The notes: generated by a model not told the origin, from the letters alone. Shown: positions 26,815 through 35,535, counted from the first letter of the stretch. The stretch: DNA of 64,000 nucleotides from SZAS-79 sp963844255 (GCA_963844255.1 CAWJNP010000051.1:16532-80531); one strand, 5' to 3'. A program made the numbers and translations.

Positions 26815-27243
26815 GTCGCTATCTCGTCCCGAAGTTTGGAAGAAAGGCGTCGGAGAAGGATTCGAATAAACGTAAAGACATCGTCATAACCATTGAAGAA
26901 ATAAAAACTAATTTTACCTAAGTATGAAACGGTTGACAAGTTACATACATGTGCAAATAATTAAAACAAGTGTGAAATATTGTGGCGCCTCACTCCCTAG
27001 CGCAGGGAGTTGCTGTTGGGCACCACCTGAACGAAGGGCAGACGGGGGCAGTACTCGCACTTCTGCCTGCAGTTGCCGAGTCTGAATGCCGATCGAAAGA
27101 ACTAGGTTTCACGCGCTGCAACAGGACATTTGCGGCAACTTGGAGGGCCTCGGCACCATGCGCAATCAACATGATCAAGCGATCATCAGAACGAACAACG
27201 CGGTGCTCGATTTCTCTTGTGCCCAATCGGACCGGTTCCGGAA
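26815..27243. other. Control region between repressor and FlhD-like gene
   Basis: About 430 bp. The left 150 bp are AT-rich and hold the divergent promoters and operator. The right part, about 275 bp, would be the 5' leader of the activator transcript; open frames there overlap the real gene and show no family resemblance, so I call it non-coding. Confidence 0.5.
26911..26961. promoter_or_regulatory. Back-to-back divergent promoters with operator on shared -35 box
   Basis: Rightward: TTGACA at 26933-26938, 17-bp spacer, AATAAT at 26956-26961. Leftward: TTGTCA (complement of 26934-26939), 17-bp spacer, TAAAAT (complement of 26911-26916). The -35 boxes overlap almost completely. Centred on them is an inverted repeat, GTATGAAAC at 26922-26930 and GTTACATAC at 26940-26948, with a third half-site AAGTGTGAAAT at 26968-26978. 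A repressor bound here would control both its own gene and the activator genes. Confidence 0.75.
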
Positions 27244-27711
27244 ATGAAAGATCTCCTGGAATTGAATCGCAGGATTTCCGAGCACTGGCTTGGCCGCCTC
27301 GATATCCTGCAGGAGACATATCTCGGCTACGTGCCCATCTGTCTCGGTCAACTCGCCTATAGCGCAGCGGAACTCGCCAAGGTTCTGGCGTCTTCGAACG
27401 AAAATCCCCTCCCAGTCGCAAGACTGAATCGCCGGTATCTGCGCTTTGCTCGTCTGTCGGCGAAGGAGGTCGCAGCGGGCAGACCGGAAATGTTGATCAC
27501 GTTGGGCATAGACCTCGACCATGCCGAACTGTTACGCAATCTGACCGACGATGAGGTTGATCGGCTGGCCTTCGGTTGGAATGGACCCATCATGCAATTT
27601 GCCAGCCAGGCCTTCAAGCAAGGTGCGGCTCTCCATGAGCGCGCCGCAATGCATCATGCCACGGCGCTGATCGCGACGCGTCCAGCAAGAGCAAGCATGG
27701 GAAGAACGTGA
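27244..27711 (+). CDS. FlhD-like subunit of ICE transcriptional activator
   Basis: A 155-residue protein from ATG 27244 (TTG 27217 possible). It follows the FlhD pattern: helices in MKDLLELNRRISEHWLGRLD, then SAKEVAAGRPEMLITLGID and LLRNLTDDEVDRLAFGWNG, aligned with the FlhD stretch where MFRLGI and LPQMVKLAE occur. FlhD/FlhC form a heteromeric activator of flagellar genes; SXT-type ICEs and IncC plasmids use such pairs (SetCD, AcaCD) to switch on transfer. Its stop overlaps the next gene by GTGA. With no flagellar genes here, a role in ICE activation is the best inference. Confidence 0.75.
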   Translation: MKDLLELNRRISEHWLGRLDILQETYLGYVPICLGQLAYSAAELAKVLASSNENPLPVARLNRRYLRFARLSAKEVAAGRPEMLITLGIDLDHAELLRNLTDDEVDRLAFGWNGPIMQFASQAFKQGAALHERAAMHHATALIATRPARASMGRT

Positions 27712-28343
27712 CCCCTATCGCCGAGAATGCGAGCCCGCGTGACCCGCGATGGTCCGTTTCGTATTTAAAGCTCGCGGAAGGATTGATCATCGCAGGCGCC
27801 AAGGCGAAGCTCGTCGAGCGCTATACGCATCTGCCCCATGGCCGGGTCAGAGAGATGTACAGGGCGTTCCGCGGCACGGCCCCACCGGCGGGGCCGATCA
27901 TGCAAGGCAGCGCCCGATACTTCGCGGTACCCGGCAAGAACACCTCCGAGGCATCGCGCGTCCAGTGCGCGATTTTCCTCGCCTGCTACGAGCGAATGCG
28001 GAACATTACTGCCATTCCGGTGCAGCGCGGATGGTGTCTCCTGGCCGCTTTCAATGCGTACTTGAGTCTCACGGAAAAACTCAGTAAGACCACTTCACTC
28101 AAGCGGCTGGATATCAACCAAGCCTATGCGTTGCTCACGTACTGCGGATTTCTGACACAGCGCATCGAAGCGGAATTGCAGCGCATCGAGTGCCCTGTTT
28201 GCGCGATCTACTATCCGGTCGCGGCCCACGAGCCTCTCGAGAGGCAAGGCTGCCCGGTGTGTGCAATCAACGCCAATTGCCTGCGTCTCTCGCGGCAGGC
28301 TTCCCCCTCGGGGCGCAACCGCCTCGGTATGCGAGCGAAATAG
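27708..28343 (+). CDS. FlhC-like subunit of ICE transcriptional activator
   Basis: A 211-residue protein from GTG 27708. The N-terminal half reads LKLAEGLIIAGAKAKLVERY then HLPHGRVREMYRAFRGTAPP, matching FlhC (LIxLGAR, LSRGRLxKLYKELRGxxPP). Residues about 174-200 carry paired cysteines, CPVCAIYY and GCPVC, the FlhC zinc site. It is co-translated with the FlhD-like gene. By analogy to SetCD/AcaCD the complex would bind upstream of conjugation and excision operons. Target boxes were not identified in the window. Confidence 0.8.
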   Translation: MTPIAENASPRDPRWSVSYLKLAEGLIIAGAKAKLVERYTHLPHGRVREMYRAFRGTAPPAGPIMQGSARYFAVPGKNTSEASRVQCAIFLACYERMRNITAIPVQRGWCLLAAFNAYLSLTEKLSKTTSLKRLDINQAYALLTYCGFLTQRIEAELQRIECPVCAIYYPVAAHEPLERQGCPVCAINANCLRLSRQASPSGRNRLGMRAK

Positions 28344-28497
28344 AGCCTTTTCCCGTCCTACCCCCCTGATGTCGCGGTGGGTTTGGCGCAGCGCGGATTG
28401 TTGCCAGTCACCAAAATCCTCGCATGTGCGAACGCCTCAAGAAACTTGATTCGCGGCCAGTTGCCGCCGAGGTTACGCCGTGGCGGAGGACACACCC

Positions 28498-29343
28498 ATG
28501 ATCAAGTTCACGGTGACCAGCACCAAGGGCGGGGTTGGCAAGACCACCCTGACGGCCAATCTGGGCGCCCTGCTTGCCGACATGGGGTTGCGCGTTCTGC
28601 TGATCGACGCGGATGTGCAGCCATCACTTTCCAAGTTCTTTCCGCTCACCAACCCGAAGCCGTCTGCGGGCCTCACCGAAGTGCTGGTCCGCGGCGAACT
28701 GGCAGACGATTGCATCACCGCCACGATGTATCGGAACTTGGACATCGTTGTTTCCGATGATCCGGAAGGCCGCCTCCCGCACTGGCTGCTGAACCGGATC
28801 GACCGAGGATTCCGGCTTCGCATGGCGCTCAATTCGCTGGCGCACGACGATGCGTACGACTGCGTGCTTATCGATACGCAGGGTGCGGTCGGGCCCTTGC
28901 AGGATGCAGCGGTACTGGCCGCCGACATCCTCATCTCGCCGATCACTCCCGAGATCCTCTCGGCCCGCGAATTCAAGGACGGAACGATGGAACTCCTCGA
29001 GCGGCTGGAGCCGAGCAGCGCGCTTGGTGCGACGCTTGGCCCCATGAAAGCGGTGATCTATCGCCAGGACCGGACGACCGATGCACGCGTCATCGCGGCC
29101 GGCATTCGGGAGGACTTTATCAAATTGAAGGGCCGCGTCACCGTTCTCAAGACCGTGGTTCCCTACGCCAAGGCGTACAAGGAAGCAGCGACGCTTCGAA
29201 CTCCCGTGCATCGCCACGAGCGCAAGCGTTACGGCATTGCGCCAAGCGCCTATAGCGTGATGCACGCGCTCGCCTGGGAGTTGATTCCAAGCCTTGAAGG
29301 GACGCTCGTGGACTCATTCTCGACTCGGGAGTGCGTCGCGTGA
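28498..29343 (+). CDS. ParA-family ATPase of the ICE
   Basis: A 281-residue P-loop ATPase: deviant Walker A TKGGVGKTTLTANLG near residue 10, LLIDADVQPSLSKF near 39 and DCVLIDTQGAVGPLQDA near 122. It belongs to the ParA proteins that start the SPI-7/PFGI-1 backbone and help keep the circular form. ATG 28498 is preferred because GGAGGA precedes it by the right distance; GTG 28480 is an alternative. The stop overlaps parB by GTGA. The 150 bp upstream, after the FlhC-like gene, should hold the backbone promoter. Confidence 0.9.
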   Translation: MIKFTVTSTKGGVGKTTLTANLGALLADMGLRVLLIDADVQPSLSKFFPLTNPKPSAGLTEVLVRGELADDCITATMYRNLDIVVSDDPEGRLPHWLLNRIDRGFRLRMALNSLAHDDAYDCVLIDTQGAVGPLQDAAVLAADILISPITPEILSAREFKDGTMELLERLEPSSALGATLGPMKAVIYRQDRTTDARVIAAGIREDFIKLKGRVTVLKTVVPYAKAYKEAATLRTPVHRHERKRYGIAPSAYSVMHALAWELIPSLEGTLVDSFSTRECVA

Positions 29344-30896
29344 GCGGCGAACCGAGAGCAAGCGACGCTCCAGTCGCGGCATTGGCCGTTGCTACGGGTG
29401 GCGCGCGCGCGCGTCACGCCTCGATCGAGGAACGACGTCGGCTGGTGGCTGAATCGTTGCGCGTTGGAAATCCCGGAAGCCCCTCGAAGGACCTCCCGGA
29501 GCGGGCCGATCCGCGGCATGACTGCCAGATTGAGCTTGCGGTCGATGACATACGCCCATACGAGAACAATCCGCGTCGCGCCGGAAACGCCAGATTCGCG
29601 GAAATCAAGGAATCGATTCGTTCGAGCGGAATCCGCAACCCGCTCACGGTCACGCGTAGACCCGGCGACGAGCACTTCATCGTCGAGGCCGGCGGTAACA
29701 CGCGCCTGCTCGCGATCCAACAGCTCTGGGCCGAAGCGCGCGACGCGCGTTTCCAGAGGCTCGTCGTGCTGTTTCGACCGTGGCGCTCCGAAAGTCACGT
29801 GCTTACCTCGCACCTCATCGAGAACGAACTGCGCGGTGAGATGACGTTCTGGGACAAGGCGAGCGGGGTCGTGGCCTTGAAAGCGCGACTCGAAGACGAG
29901 AGGGGTGACGCGCTCTCGCTGAGACAACTCGAAGACGAAATGAAGGGCCTGGGTCTGTCCGTGAACACAGCGACGCTTGCCCACTGCCTGTTCGCCGTTG
30001 AGCGGCTGCGAACCCTGGGACAGGCTGTTGACGATCTGTCTGGTCTGGACGTCAAGACCATGCAGCCACGGCTCAATGCCATGAAGCGTTATGCGCAGAT
30101 GCGCGCGGCGCTTGCCGAGGCAGATCTCTACGCGACGGTCTTCGAGCCGATTTTTCAGAACGCGGCGGACCAGTATCGCCAATCACGTGCCTTCAGCGCT
30201 TCAGAGGTCTGTGGAGCGTGCGAAGAGGCCTTGGCCCGGGAACTCGGCGAACCTGTCGCGCATGTCCGCCTCGCGCTCGACTCGCCGCCACGGTCGTCGC
30301 AGACCTCGCCGGAAACCTCGCTTGCACGGGTCAGTGCGGACAGACCCGATGAGTCGGCGGAGATAGCGCCGACCGTTGTTCGTGATCCGTCTCGGTCCGA
30401 TCGGGCTGTTAGCACAGCTAACGCGGCGAACACTGTTTCCGACCCTCCGGCAGACTCGCTTGTATCGCATGACGAGAACACCGTGGTGCGCTCGCACATC
30501 ATCGAGCACGTGCAGTCATTCGCCAGGCTTGCCGGTATCGGCGACTGTTTTCGCCTTCACGCTGCCGCGCCATTGGGCTTCTACATGGACACGTTGCCGG
30601 TACCGGCCGAGGAGGAGTCTCTGCCGCCCAGCCGGCAACAAGCCTGGTGGCTGCTCGCGTTGGTCGCCGGCCAACTCGACCACTCGGTATCGGTGGCCGT
30701 GCCGAAAGGCTCAACCGAAGCCGATCCCGTGAACTCCTGCGCTTTCGATGCTGAATTCTTCGGATGGCTCGTTGACGCACACGACGAGAAGGCCAGCGCC
30801 TTATGGAATGTCCTGGCTCTGGTCAGGGATTCTCGGTCTTCGACTGCTGCGTGTCACCCGATGAGTGTCCCCGATTTGGCGCGGGGGAATGCCTGA
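29340..30896 (+). CDS. ParB-family protein of the ICE
   Basis: A 518-residue protein from GTG 29340. The ParB N-terminal nuclease-like fold spans about residues 60-155: LAVDDIRPYENNPRRAGN, IKESIRSSGIRNPLTV, then FIVEAGGNTRLLAIQQLW. A helical DNA-binding region follows, then about 250 residues specific to ICE ParB homologues. It pairs with the preceding ParA for partition or stabilisation. A perfect 15-bp palindrome, one of four in the element, lies inside this gene at 30408-30422 and is a candidate binding site. The stop overlaps the next ATG (TGATG). Confidence 0.85.
   Translation: MSGEPRASDAPVAALAVATGGARARHASIEERRRLVAESLRVGNPGSPSKDLPERADPRHDCQIELAVDDIRPYENNPRRAGNARFAEIKESIRSSGIRNPLTVTRRPGDEHFIVEAGGNTRLLAIQQLWAEARDARFQRLVVLFRPWRSESHVLTSHLIENELRGEMTFWDKASGVVALKARLEDERGDALSLRQLEDEMKGLGLSVNTATLAHCLFAVERLRTLGQAVDDLSGLDVKTMQPRLNAMKRYAQMRAALAEADLYATVFEPIFQNAADQYRQSRAFSASEVCGACEEALARELGEPVAHVRLALDSPPRSSQTSPETSLARVSADRPDESAEIAPTVVRDPSRSDRAVSTANAANTVSDPPADSLVSHDENTVVRSHIIEHVQSFARLAGIGDCFRLHAAAPLGFYMDTLPVPAEEESLPPSRQQAWWLLALVAGQLDHSVSVAVPKGSTEADPVNSCAFDAEFFGWLVDAHDEKASALWNVLALVRDSRSSTAACHPMSVPDLARGNA
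30408..30422. repeat. 15-bp palindromic element, copy 1
   Basis: GTTAGCACAGCTAAC, perfect 6-bp arms around ACA, inside parB. First of four related sites (consensus G[TC][TC]AGCA[CG][AT]GCTAAC). Confidence 0.65.
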
Positions 30897-31438
30897 TGTT
30901 GCCGCTACTCGACGCGCAGGTTCGTCTTTTGCTCCTCAACCACGTTGCCGTGCGACTCGCTGAGGCCACGCCGACCGACCTTCATGCCGCCGGCATCGAG
31001 AACGAACAGTTCGCGCGCTTGCGGCAACTCTCCGCGCTCGACCTGAACCGCCTCGCCGCGATGCGCGATCTGACCATTGGTGTCAGCTTCGATGCGGCTG
31101 GACTCAATGCGGGGCTGCGCGCCGTCGCGCTGGTCAATGAAGCCAAGGCGTTGGAGGCCTATTTCATCCGCAATGGGGCTTCATGGAAGATGATGAGCGC
31201 GCTGTTCAAGATCCGCCGCAAGGTGACGCTCAAGCGCCGCCGCGACTGCGGCGCCTGGAGGCCTTCGGGCCGCCTCCATCTTCCTGAATACCCCCTGCGC
31301 GAGCGCATCTTCCGCGCATGGCTCGCCATCGAGGACCTGAATCTCCGCGTCCGTTACTACCGGCTGCATCAGGCATTCCCGCAGCTCTCCATCGCCGTTC
31401 TTGCAGCGGTCGTGCGCGAATTCGAGGCGGACCAATGA
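30896..31438 (+). CDS. DUF2857 family ICE protein
   Basis: A 180-residue conserved protein of SPI-7/PFGI-1 elements, from ATG 30896 that overlaps the parB stop. Features typical of DUF2857: IENEQFARLRQLSALDLNRL near residue 35 and a middle helix YFIRNGASWKMMSALFKI near 90. Function unknown; it always sits between ParB and the STY4528-type genes, so a role in replication or maintenance is inferred. It overlaps the next gene by ATGA. Confidence 0.75.
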   Translation: MLPLLDAQVRLLLLNHVAVRLAEATPTDLHAAGIENEQFARLRQLSALDLNRLAAMRDLTIGVSFDAAGLNAGLRAVALVNEAKALEAYFIRNGASWKMMSALFKIRRKVTLKRRRDCGAWRPSGRLHLPEYPLRERIFRAWLAIEDLNLRVRYYRLHQAFPQLSIAVLAAVVREFEADQ

Positions 31439-31812
31439 AGAACCCCGCTGCAGTCCGTTCCGGGATTACCGCGGAACTCCTTTTGGAAGTCTTCGACCTT
31501 CCCGTGAGCTTTCACCGTTGCCTTGTCCCAATAACGGGTGGCGTGACTGCGGCGCTGATGCTCTCCCAGGCCATCTGGACAACGCAGACGATCGAGCCCG
31601 CGGCCAGCGGATGGTTTTCCAGGTCCCAGGAGCAGTGGGCCGACGAAACCGGGCTCACCCGCTGGGAGCAGGAAACGGCGCGGCGGGCGTTGCGCCACGC
31701 TGGATTCCTGGAGGAGAGGCGCGTCGGCATGCCGGCAAAGCTCTGGTTTCGGGTGCGCCCCGAGGCGGTGTGGCGTGCGTTGCATGCGCACTCCGCCGCA
31801 CTTCGCCGATGA
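31435..31812 (+). CDS. Winged-helix-like ICE protein, single module (STY4528-related)
   Basis: A 125-residue protein holding one copy of a module found twice in the next gene: FHRCLVPITGGVTAALMLSQ, then QEQWADETGLTRWEQETARR, then GMPAKLWFRV. The module looks like a replication-initiator-type winged helix. Its stop (31810-31812) lies 18 bases before the next GTG in the same frame, so the two genes may be one ancestral three-module gene cut by a single stop codon, or a true two-gene arrangement. Confidence 0.65.
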   Translation: MKNPAAVRSGITAELLLEVFDLPVSFHRCLVPITGGVTAALMLSQAIWTTQTIEPAASGWFSRSQEQWADETGLTRWEQETARRALRHAGFLEERRVGMPAKLWFRVRPEAVWRALHAHSAALRR

Positions 31813-31830
31813 CGGTGCGCAGGGTCAGGC

Positions 31831-33252
31831 GTGAGAGACAGGAAAAGTGACGTAAATACTGCTGACGACACATGGAAATCCGCGAAACACAACAGAGATC
31901 TCGCGATTGTCTGGCCGCTGCTGGGCCGGCACATCGCCTTTCATCGTCGGCTCGTGGATCTGACGGCGAGCGTGAAGGCGGCGCTGTTGCTATCGCAGAC
32001 GATTTACTGGACACGGCACGGCCGAGACATCGCCAGTACCGGCGGGTGGTTTTTCAAGACAACTGAGCAGTGGCAAATGGAAACCGGGCTTTCAGCAAAG
32101 GAACAAATTACCGCACGCAAGGTGTTGCGCGAGCTGGCGATCCTCAACGAGCAGCGCATGGGCATACCGGCGAAGCTGCACTTTCGGCTTTGCATTGATC
32201 AGCTCGGCACCTTGCTTGCCGATCGGATCGGCAGCGCTTCCGGTCGCTTGGACTGGGCCGACGGTGCCGTTGTAGCGGAACTGCTCGGGCCATCGCTGGC
32301 CTATCACCGCACGCTCGCCGGTATTGGAGGCGGTGTCCATGCGGGACTGCTGCTCTCTCGCGCGCTGCACCTGACGAGGCTTCAATCGAAAAGGCAATTG
32401 GAGCAATGGATCTGCAACTCGGCGGCGCAGTGGACCGACCAGATCGGCCTCACACGTCGTGAACAAGAGACCGCGCGCAAAGAACTGGCGCGCGCCGGAG
32501 TGTGGGAGGAGTCGCTCACCGGAATTCCACCCCGGCTTGTCGCCCGCATCAGGCTGGATTGTCTCCTCGCGCTTCTTGCCGGCGAGGAAAGACCATCCGC
32601 CGATGATATCACCGTGCCGTGCTTGCCAGCCTGCGGCATTCCCGCAAACAGGATTTCACAAAACGGCGAATCAAGATTGCGGGAACCCCACATCCTTGTT
32701 TCGCCGAAAGCGCCAAATCAGTTTCACCAAATCCGCCATCACAGTTCAGCCGAAAGCGCCAAGCTACATATACAAGGAAGTACAAGTGATTCAGTACAAC
32801 CACTACACACGCTCGACGAGCGCCCCGATGCGGATAAGTCGCAGGGTGGTGGTGATCTGATCTTTCCAGACACCTTGCTCCCGCAAGAACGGGCTTCGGC
32901 GCTTGTGCTGCTCCAGCGCTGTGCGGATCAAGCGCAGGCATTGCTGGATGAATTGAGCGCACGCATGCAGGCAAAAGCGGTGCACACCAGCCCGATCGCG
33001 TATCTGCGCGGCTTGGTAAGGCGTGCCCATGCCGGCGAGTTTGTCCCGGAACTGGGGCCGCGCGTTGCGGCTGCGAGACTCAGGCGCAAGGAGGAACTGA
33101 TCCTGCGCCAGCAGCGCGAGGCCGAGGAACAGCGCCTTGCCGCAGAGCGTGCAACACCGGAATTCCAGGCCAAGGTTGCCGCACGCCGGGAGGAGATCCG
33201 GCGAATGCTCGACGTGTTGAAGTCCGGACGCCAGTCGGGGAAACGTTCATGA
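31831..33252 (+). CDS. STY4528-type pathogenicity-island replication protein
   Basis: A 473-residue protein with two tandem winged-helix-like modules (about residues 33-120 and 150-240), each with FHRxL/YHRTL, a TGLxxxEQxTAR segment and GIPAKL/GIPPRL. A low-complexity linker follows and then a helical, charged C-terminus (EELILRQQREAEEQRLAAER near 410) that looks like a coiled coil. This matches the STY4528 family of SPI-7, thought to act in element replication. GTG start at 31831. A copy of the 15-bp palindrome lies 45 bp after its stop. Confidence 0.75.
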   Translation: MRDRKSDVNTADDTWKSAKHNRDLAIVWPLLGRHIAFHRRLVDLTASVKAALLLSQTIYWTRHGRDIASTGGWFFKTTEQWQMETGLSAKEQITARKVLRELAILNEQRMGIPAKLHFRLCIDQLGTLLADRIGSASGRLDWADGAVVAELLGPSLAYHRTLAGIGGGVHAGLLLSRALHLTRLQSKRQLEQWICNSAAQWTDQIGLTRREQETARKELARAGVWEESLTGIPPRLVARIRLDCLLALLAGEERPSADDITVPCLPACGIPANRISQNGESRLREPHILVSPKAPNQFHQIRHHSSAESAKLHIQGSTSDSVQPLHTLDERPDADKSQGGGDLIFPDTLLPQERASALVLLQRCADQAQALLDELSARMQAKAVHTSPIAYLRGLVRRAHAGEFVPELGPRVAAARLRRKEELILRQQREAEEQRLAAERATPEFQAKVAARREEIRRMLDVLKSGRQSGKRS

Positions 33253-33295
33253 ATGTCCGGCGCGACCGAGTGCCGAGCGGCGTGGCAGGCCGGCT

Positions 33296-33310
33296 GCTAG
33301 CACTGCTAAC
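33296..33310. repeat. 15-bp palindromic element, copy 2
   Basis: GCTAGCACTGCTAAC, between the STY4528-type gene and the PFL_4669 gene. One arm mismatch relative to a perfect palindrome. Confidence 0.6.
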
Positions 33311-33366
33311 GCACCACCGCGTCCCGCGCCCAATCCGAAATTAAATCTATCAAGACGGAGTCTTTC

Positions 33367-34454
33367 ATGGGAAAAACTGATACAGCTGCACGGTGCGACC
33401 GCAGCGAATTGGATGGCATACCAGCCAGTCCCGCACCTTTCCCGGTAAGCCCCGACTCGCCCTTCGCCGATGGTTACGACATCGCATCCGAGCGCGACGC
33501 GTTGGCGGATCTGGTGGCAGCCGAGAACCCGGCTCAGGCCGATCCGCGCTGGGCCAGGCTCGTCGAACTGCGTGAGCGGGAAAGCGAGTTGCGCCGGAGC
33601 GCGAAGGGCGAGACACGGCGCCCGGTGCCTGCTCCCGTCGTGGAGGTGCGCACAGCGAGTCGCGCCGCGAAGCTTGGCCAGCTCGCGGATGCCACGCCCG
33701 ACACGATGACGCTGCACACCAAGGACGCCTATCGCATGTTCACCGGCCGTTCTGCAGATGCCGAAGCCAAGGTGCCGCCCATTCCCGGAGGCAAAGCGCT
33801 TTGCGGCCGTCCTCAAATCCATCTGGCACTTGTCGGCGAACGACAACCCGTACGCCGACTGGATTCTGATCCGGATGTATGACGGGTCTGGCCGCGATTC
33901 GCGCGCATCTGGGCCGCGTGATCACGGCACGCGAGGAAGCGATCGATCTCCTCAAGCGCAAAGGGCTGTCGCTGTCCGTGATGGGTTCGCGCAGCCCCAA
34001 GACCGTGGAACTCGGGTTTCGCAGTCCCTACGGCTACGCCACGGCGGAGGCAATCGTCGAGTTCGACTACTACGTGCGAATGATCAAGACGCTCATTCAC
34101 AAGGACCGCATGAGCGACGAGGAGGGCAGGGCGGCGATTCGCGAGGTCGGCCGGGAGATGCGCGCCTTGTTCCTCGAACCGATCCGCTGGGAGCGGCATC
34201 TCCTGCGCGAGGAGCTGCGGCAATTGAGCCGCAGCGATTTTCTGCCGGGGGCAGACGAGACTGGCGCGCCAGCGTGTGCGTGCCGCGGTCGCTCTGTTCG
34301 GTGAAGTGCCACGCAAGGTATTCACGGCGTGCAGAGACGCCGCGGCACTACGCGGCGTCGCGTGAAGCTGACCGATGCCGAGCTGCGCCTTCTGGAACAG
34401 GCATCGCTCACCGCGGCCGAAGTGCCGCAGCAACCCGACACGGAACTGCTGTGA
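33367..34454 (+). pseudogene. PFL_4669-family ICE protein with four frameshifts
   Basis: Joined frames give a typical PFL_4669 (TIGR03761) protein. Segment 1, 33367 to about 33790: MTLHTKDAYRMFTGRSADAE. Segment 2: RFAAVLKSIWHLSANDNPYA to IRMYD at about 33882. Segment 3: LAAIRAHLGRVITAREEAID to SDFLPGADETG near 34265. Segment 4: RQRVRAAVALFGEVPRKVFT; segment 5: RRRVKLTDAELRLLEQASL to the TGA at 34452. Breaks fit one extra base in short runs (AAA, GGG) three times and one missing base once. Either multiply decayed or a stretch of poor sequence; the family normally is intact and conserved. Confidence 0.75.
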
Positions 34455-34607
34455 GAACGCAATCGGCAGGCGGTGTTGCCATTTCGTGAAGGCGCTATGA
34501 CGGCCGTGCTCCAACGGTTTCCCGTGAAACATTACGCGACCAACGCGTGCGTCGAGGGCGGCGGCAAATGCTGGATCAGTGAGTCAATCAACCAAACGGA
34601 GGGTGGT

Positions 34608-35009
34608 ATGTCAAACGAGTTTCGTGGAACTGGAAATGTGGGTGACCAGCCGGTCTTGAAAACCGTCATGGTCGCAAAAGAGGAACGGCAGGTCGCCGAG
34701 CTTCGGGTGTTCTTCGACGAGTACCGTCAGGACGGCAGCGGTGGCCTGGAGCAGGCCGGCGGATTCTGGCTCGACGTCAACGTCTGGGGCGAACGACATG
34801 CAGCGGACGTTGCGCAGCTCGTGAAGAAGGGCGCGCGCGTGCATGTCATCGGGCGCCTCGCCGAGAGCAAGTGGATCGCGACGAAGACAGGCGAGGAGCA
34901 TCGCGCACTGTATCTGAACGCAGATCGTCTTTATCTGAGTCTCGCACGGCTCGCTGAGGTCAGGTTCAAGCCGCGGCGTGAAGCAACCGAGGGGAGGGCA
35001 TCGGCTTGA
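34608..35009 (+). CDS. ssb: Single-stranded DNA-binding protein of the ICE
   Basis: A 133-residue OB-fold SSB from ATG 34608, behind GGAGGGTGG; the frame is open upstream to 34473 but the ribosome-binding site and family start favour 34608. Features: FRGTGNVGDQPVLKTV at the start, FWLDVNVWGERHAADVAQLV near 60, GARVHVIGRLAESKW near 83. It lacks the acidic tail of chromosomal SSB. Such ICE SSBs protect transferred single strands or serve element replication. Confidence 0.88.
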   Translation: MSNEFRGTGNVGDQPVLKTVMVAKEERQVAELRVFFDEYRQDGSGGLEQAGGFWLDVNVWGERHAADVAQLVKKGARVHVIGRLAESKWIATKTGEEHRALYLNADRLYLSLARLAEVRFKPRREATEGRASA

Positions 35010-35078
35010 AGGAGGCAGCCATGACGACTGGGCGCGGCCAGTGAGCCGGCGCTCTGTCCAAGCGCCGAAGAACTCCGG

Positions 35079-35301
35079 ATGGTCCGAGCGATTGCACTGC
35101 TCGCGCTGCAGGAGGCGGCGCGCCACGGCGAGTATCGCGCGACCTTTCACGGGTTTCGTGTTCAGGCGCTGCGGAAGTGTTCGGCGCCCGGTTCCGAAGC
35201 CTTTGTCGAAGTGAATCTCTGCGTGAGCCTCGGGAAGACTCGTTGTCGAGCACAGCCTGGTGGCCGCGACCGATGCCGATGCAATGGAACCAAAACCGTG
35301 A
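35079..35301 (+). CDS. Small ICE protein of unknown function, probably frameshifted
   Basis: From ATG 35079 the frame reads MVRAIALLALQEAARHGEYR then FHGFRVQALRKC. After about residue 52 (VNLCVSLGK) it becomes cysteine-rich and unlikely; one base later a different frame reads RLVVEHSLVAATDADAMEPK to TGA at 35299-35301, a far more natural tail. I infer a single-base change near 35238. I do not recognise the family. It lies between ssb and the STY4534 leader. Confidence 0.35.
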
Positions 35302-35432
35302 ACGACGGTCATCTGATTTGAATACGTGCTGCTCGACTCCGTGCCGCAGGGCGGGTGTCGCGCAGAAGCTGTCAGGTTTTACGTTGGCTGTGTCAGCCCG
35401 CTTGATGCTCGTTACGCATCGCCCTTAGGGCA

Positions 35433-35471
35433 CGGGAGACTCGTCTCCCGATCCCTAGTGCTCGCAAGAGC
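35433..35471 (+). ncRNA. Tandem hairpins before RNA motif copy A
   Basis: Two perfect hairpins: CGGGAGAC/GTCTCCCG with a TC loop at 35433-35450, and GCTC-GCAA-GAGC with a GNRA loop at 35460-35471. They directly precede the pseudoknotted motif and probably belong to the same structured leader. Confidence 0.5.
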
Positions 35472-35474
35472 GCC

Positions 35475-35535
35475 GAAACCGGTCAGATCTCCTGAGAACC
35501 GGTGGCCGCAAGGCTCGGAGGTAGTTGTCAGTTGC
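35475..35535 (+). ncRNA. Pseudoknotted RNA motif, copy A (upstream of STY4534/DUF3577 gene)
   Basis: ACCGG pairs with CCGGT; the loop holds ATCTCC, which can pair with GGAGGT downstream; between them is GCC-GCAA-GGC with a GNRA loop. The same layout recurs at 36634 and 49619 with compensatory changes. I recall a published RNA motif named after DUF3577; this may be it. Confidence 0.65.

Noticed and set aside
26982..27421. Open frames on both strands in the leader of the FlhD-like gene
   Set aside because: They overlap the FlhD-like gene in other frames and show no conserved features or ribosome-binding sites.
34473..34607. N-terminal extension of the SSB
   Set aside because: In-frame ATGs exist at 34473-34498 but the strong GGAGGGTGG site directly before ATG 34608 and the SSB family start decide for the shorter form.
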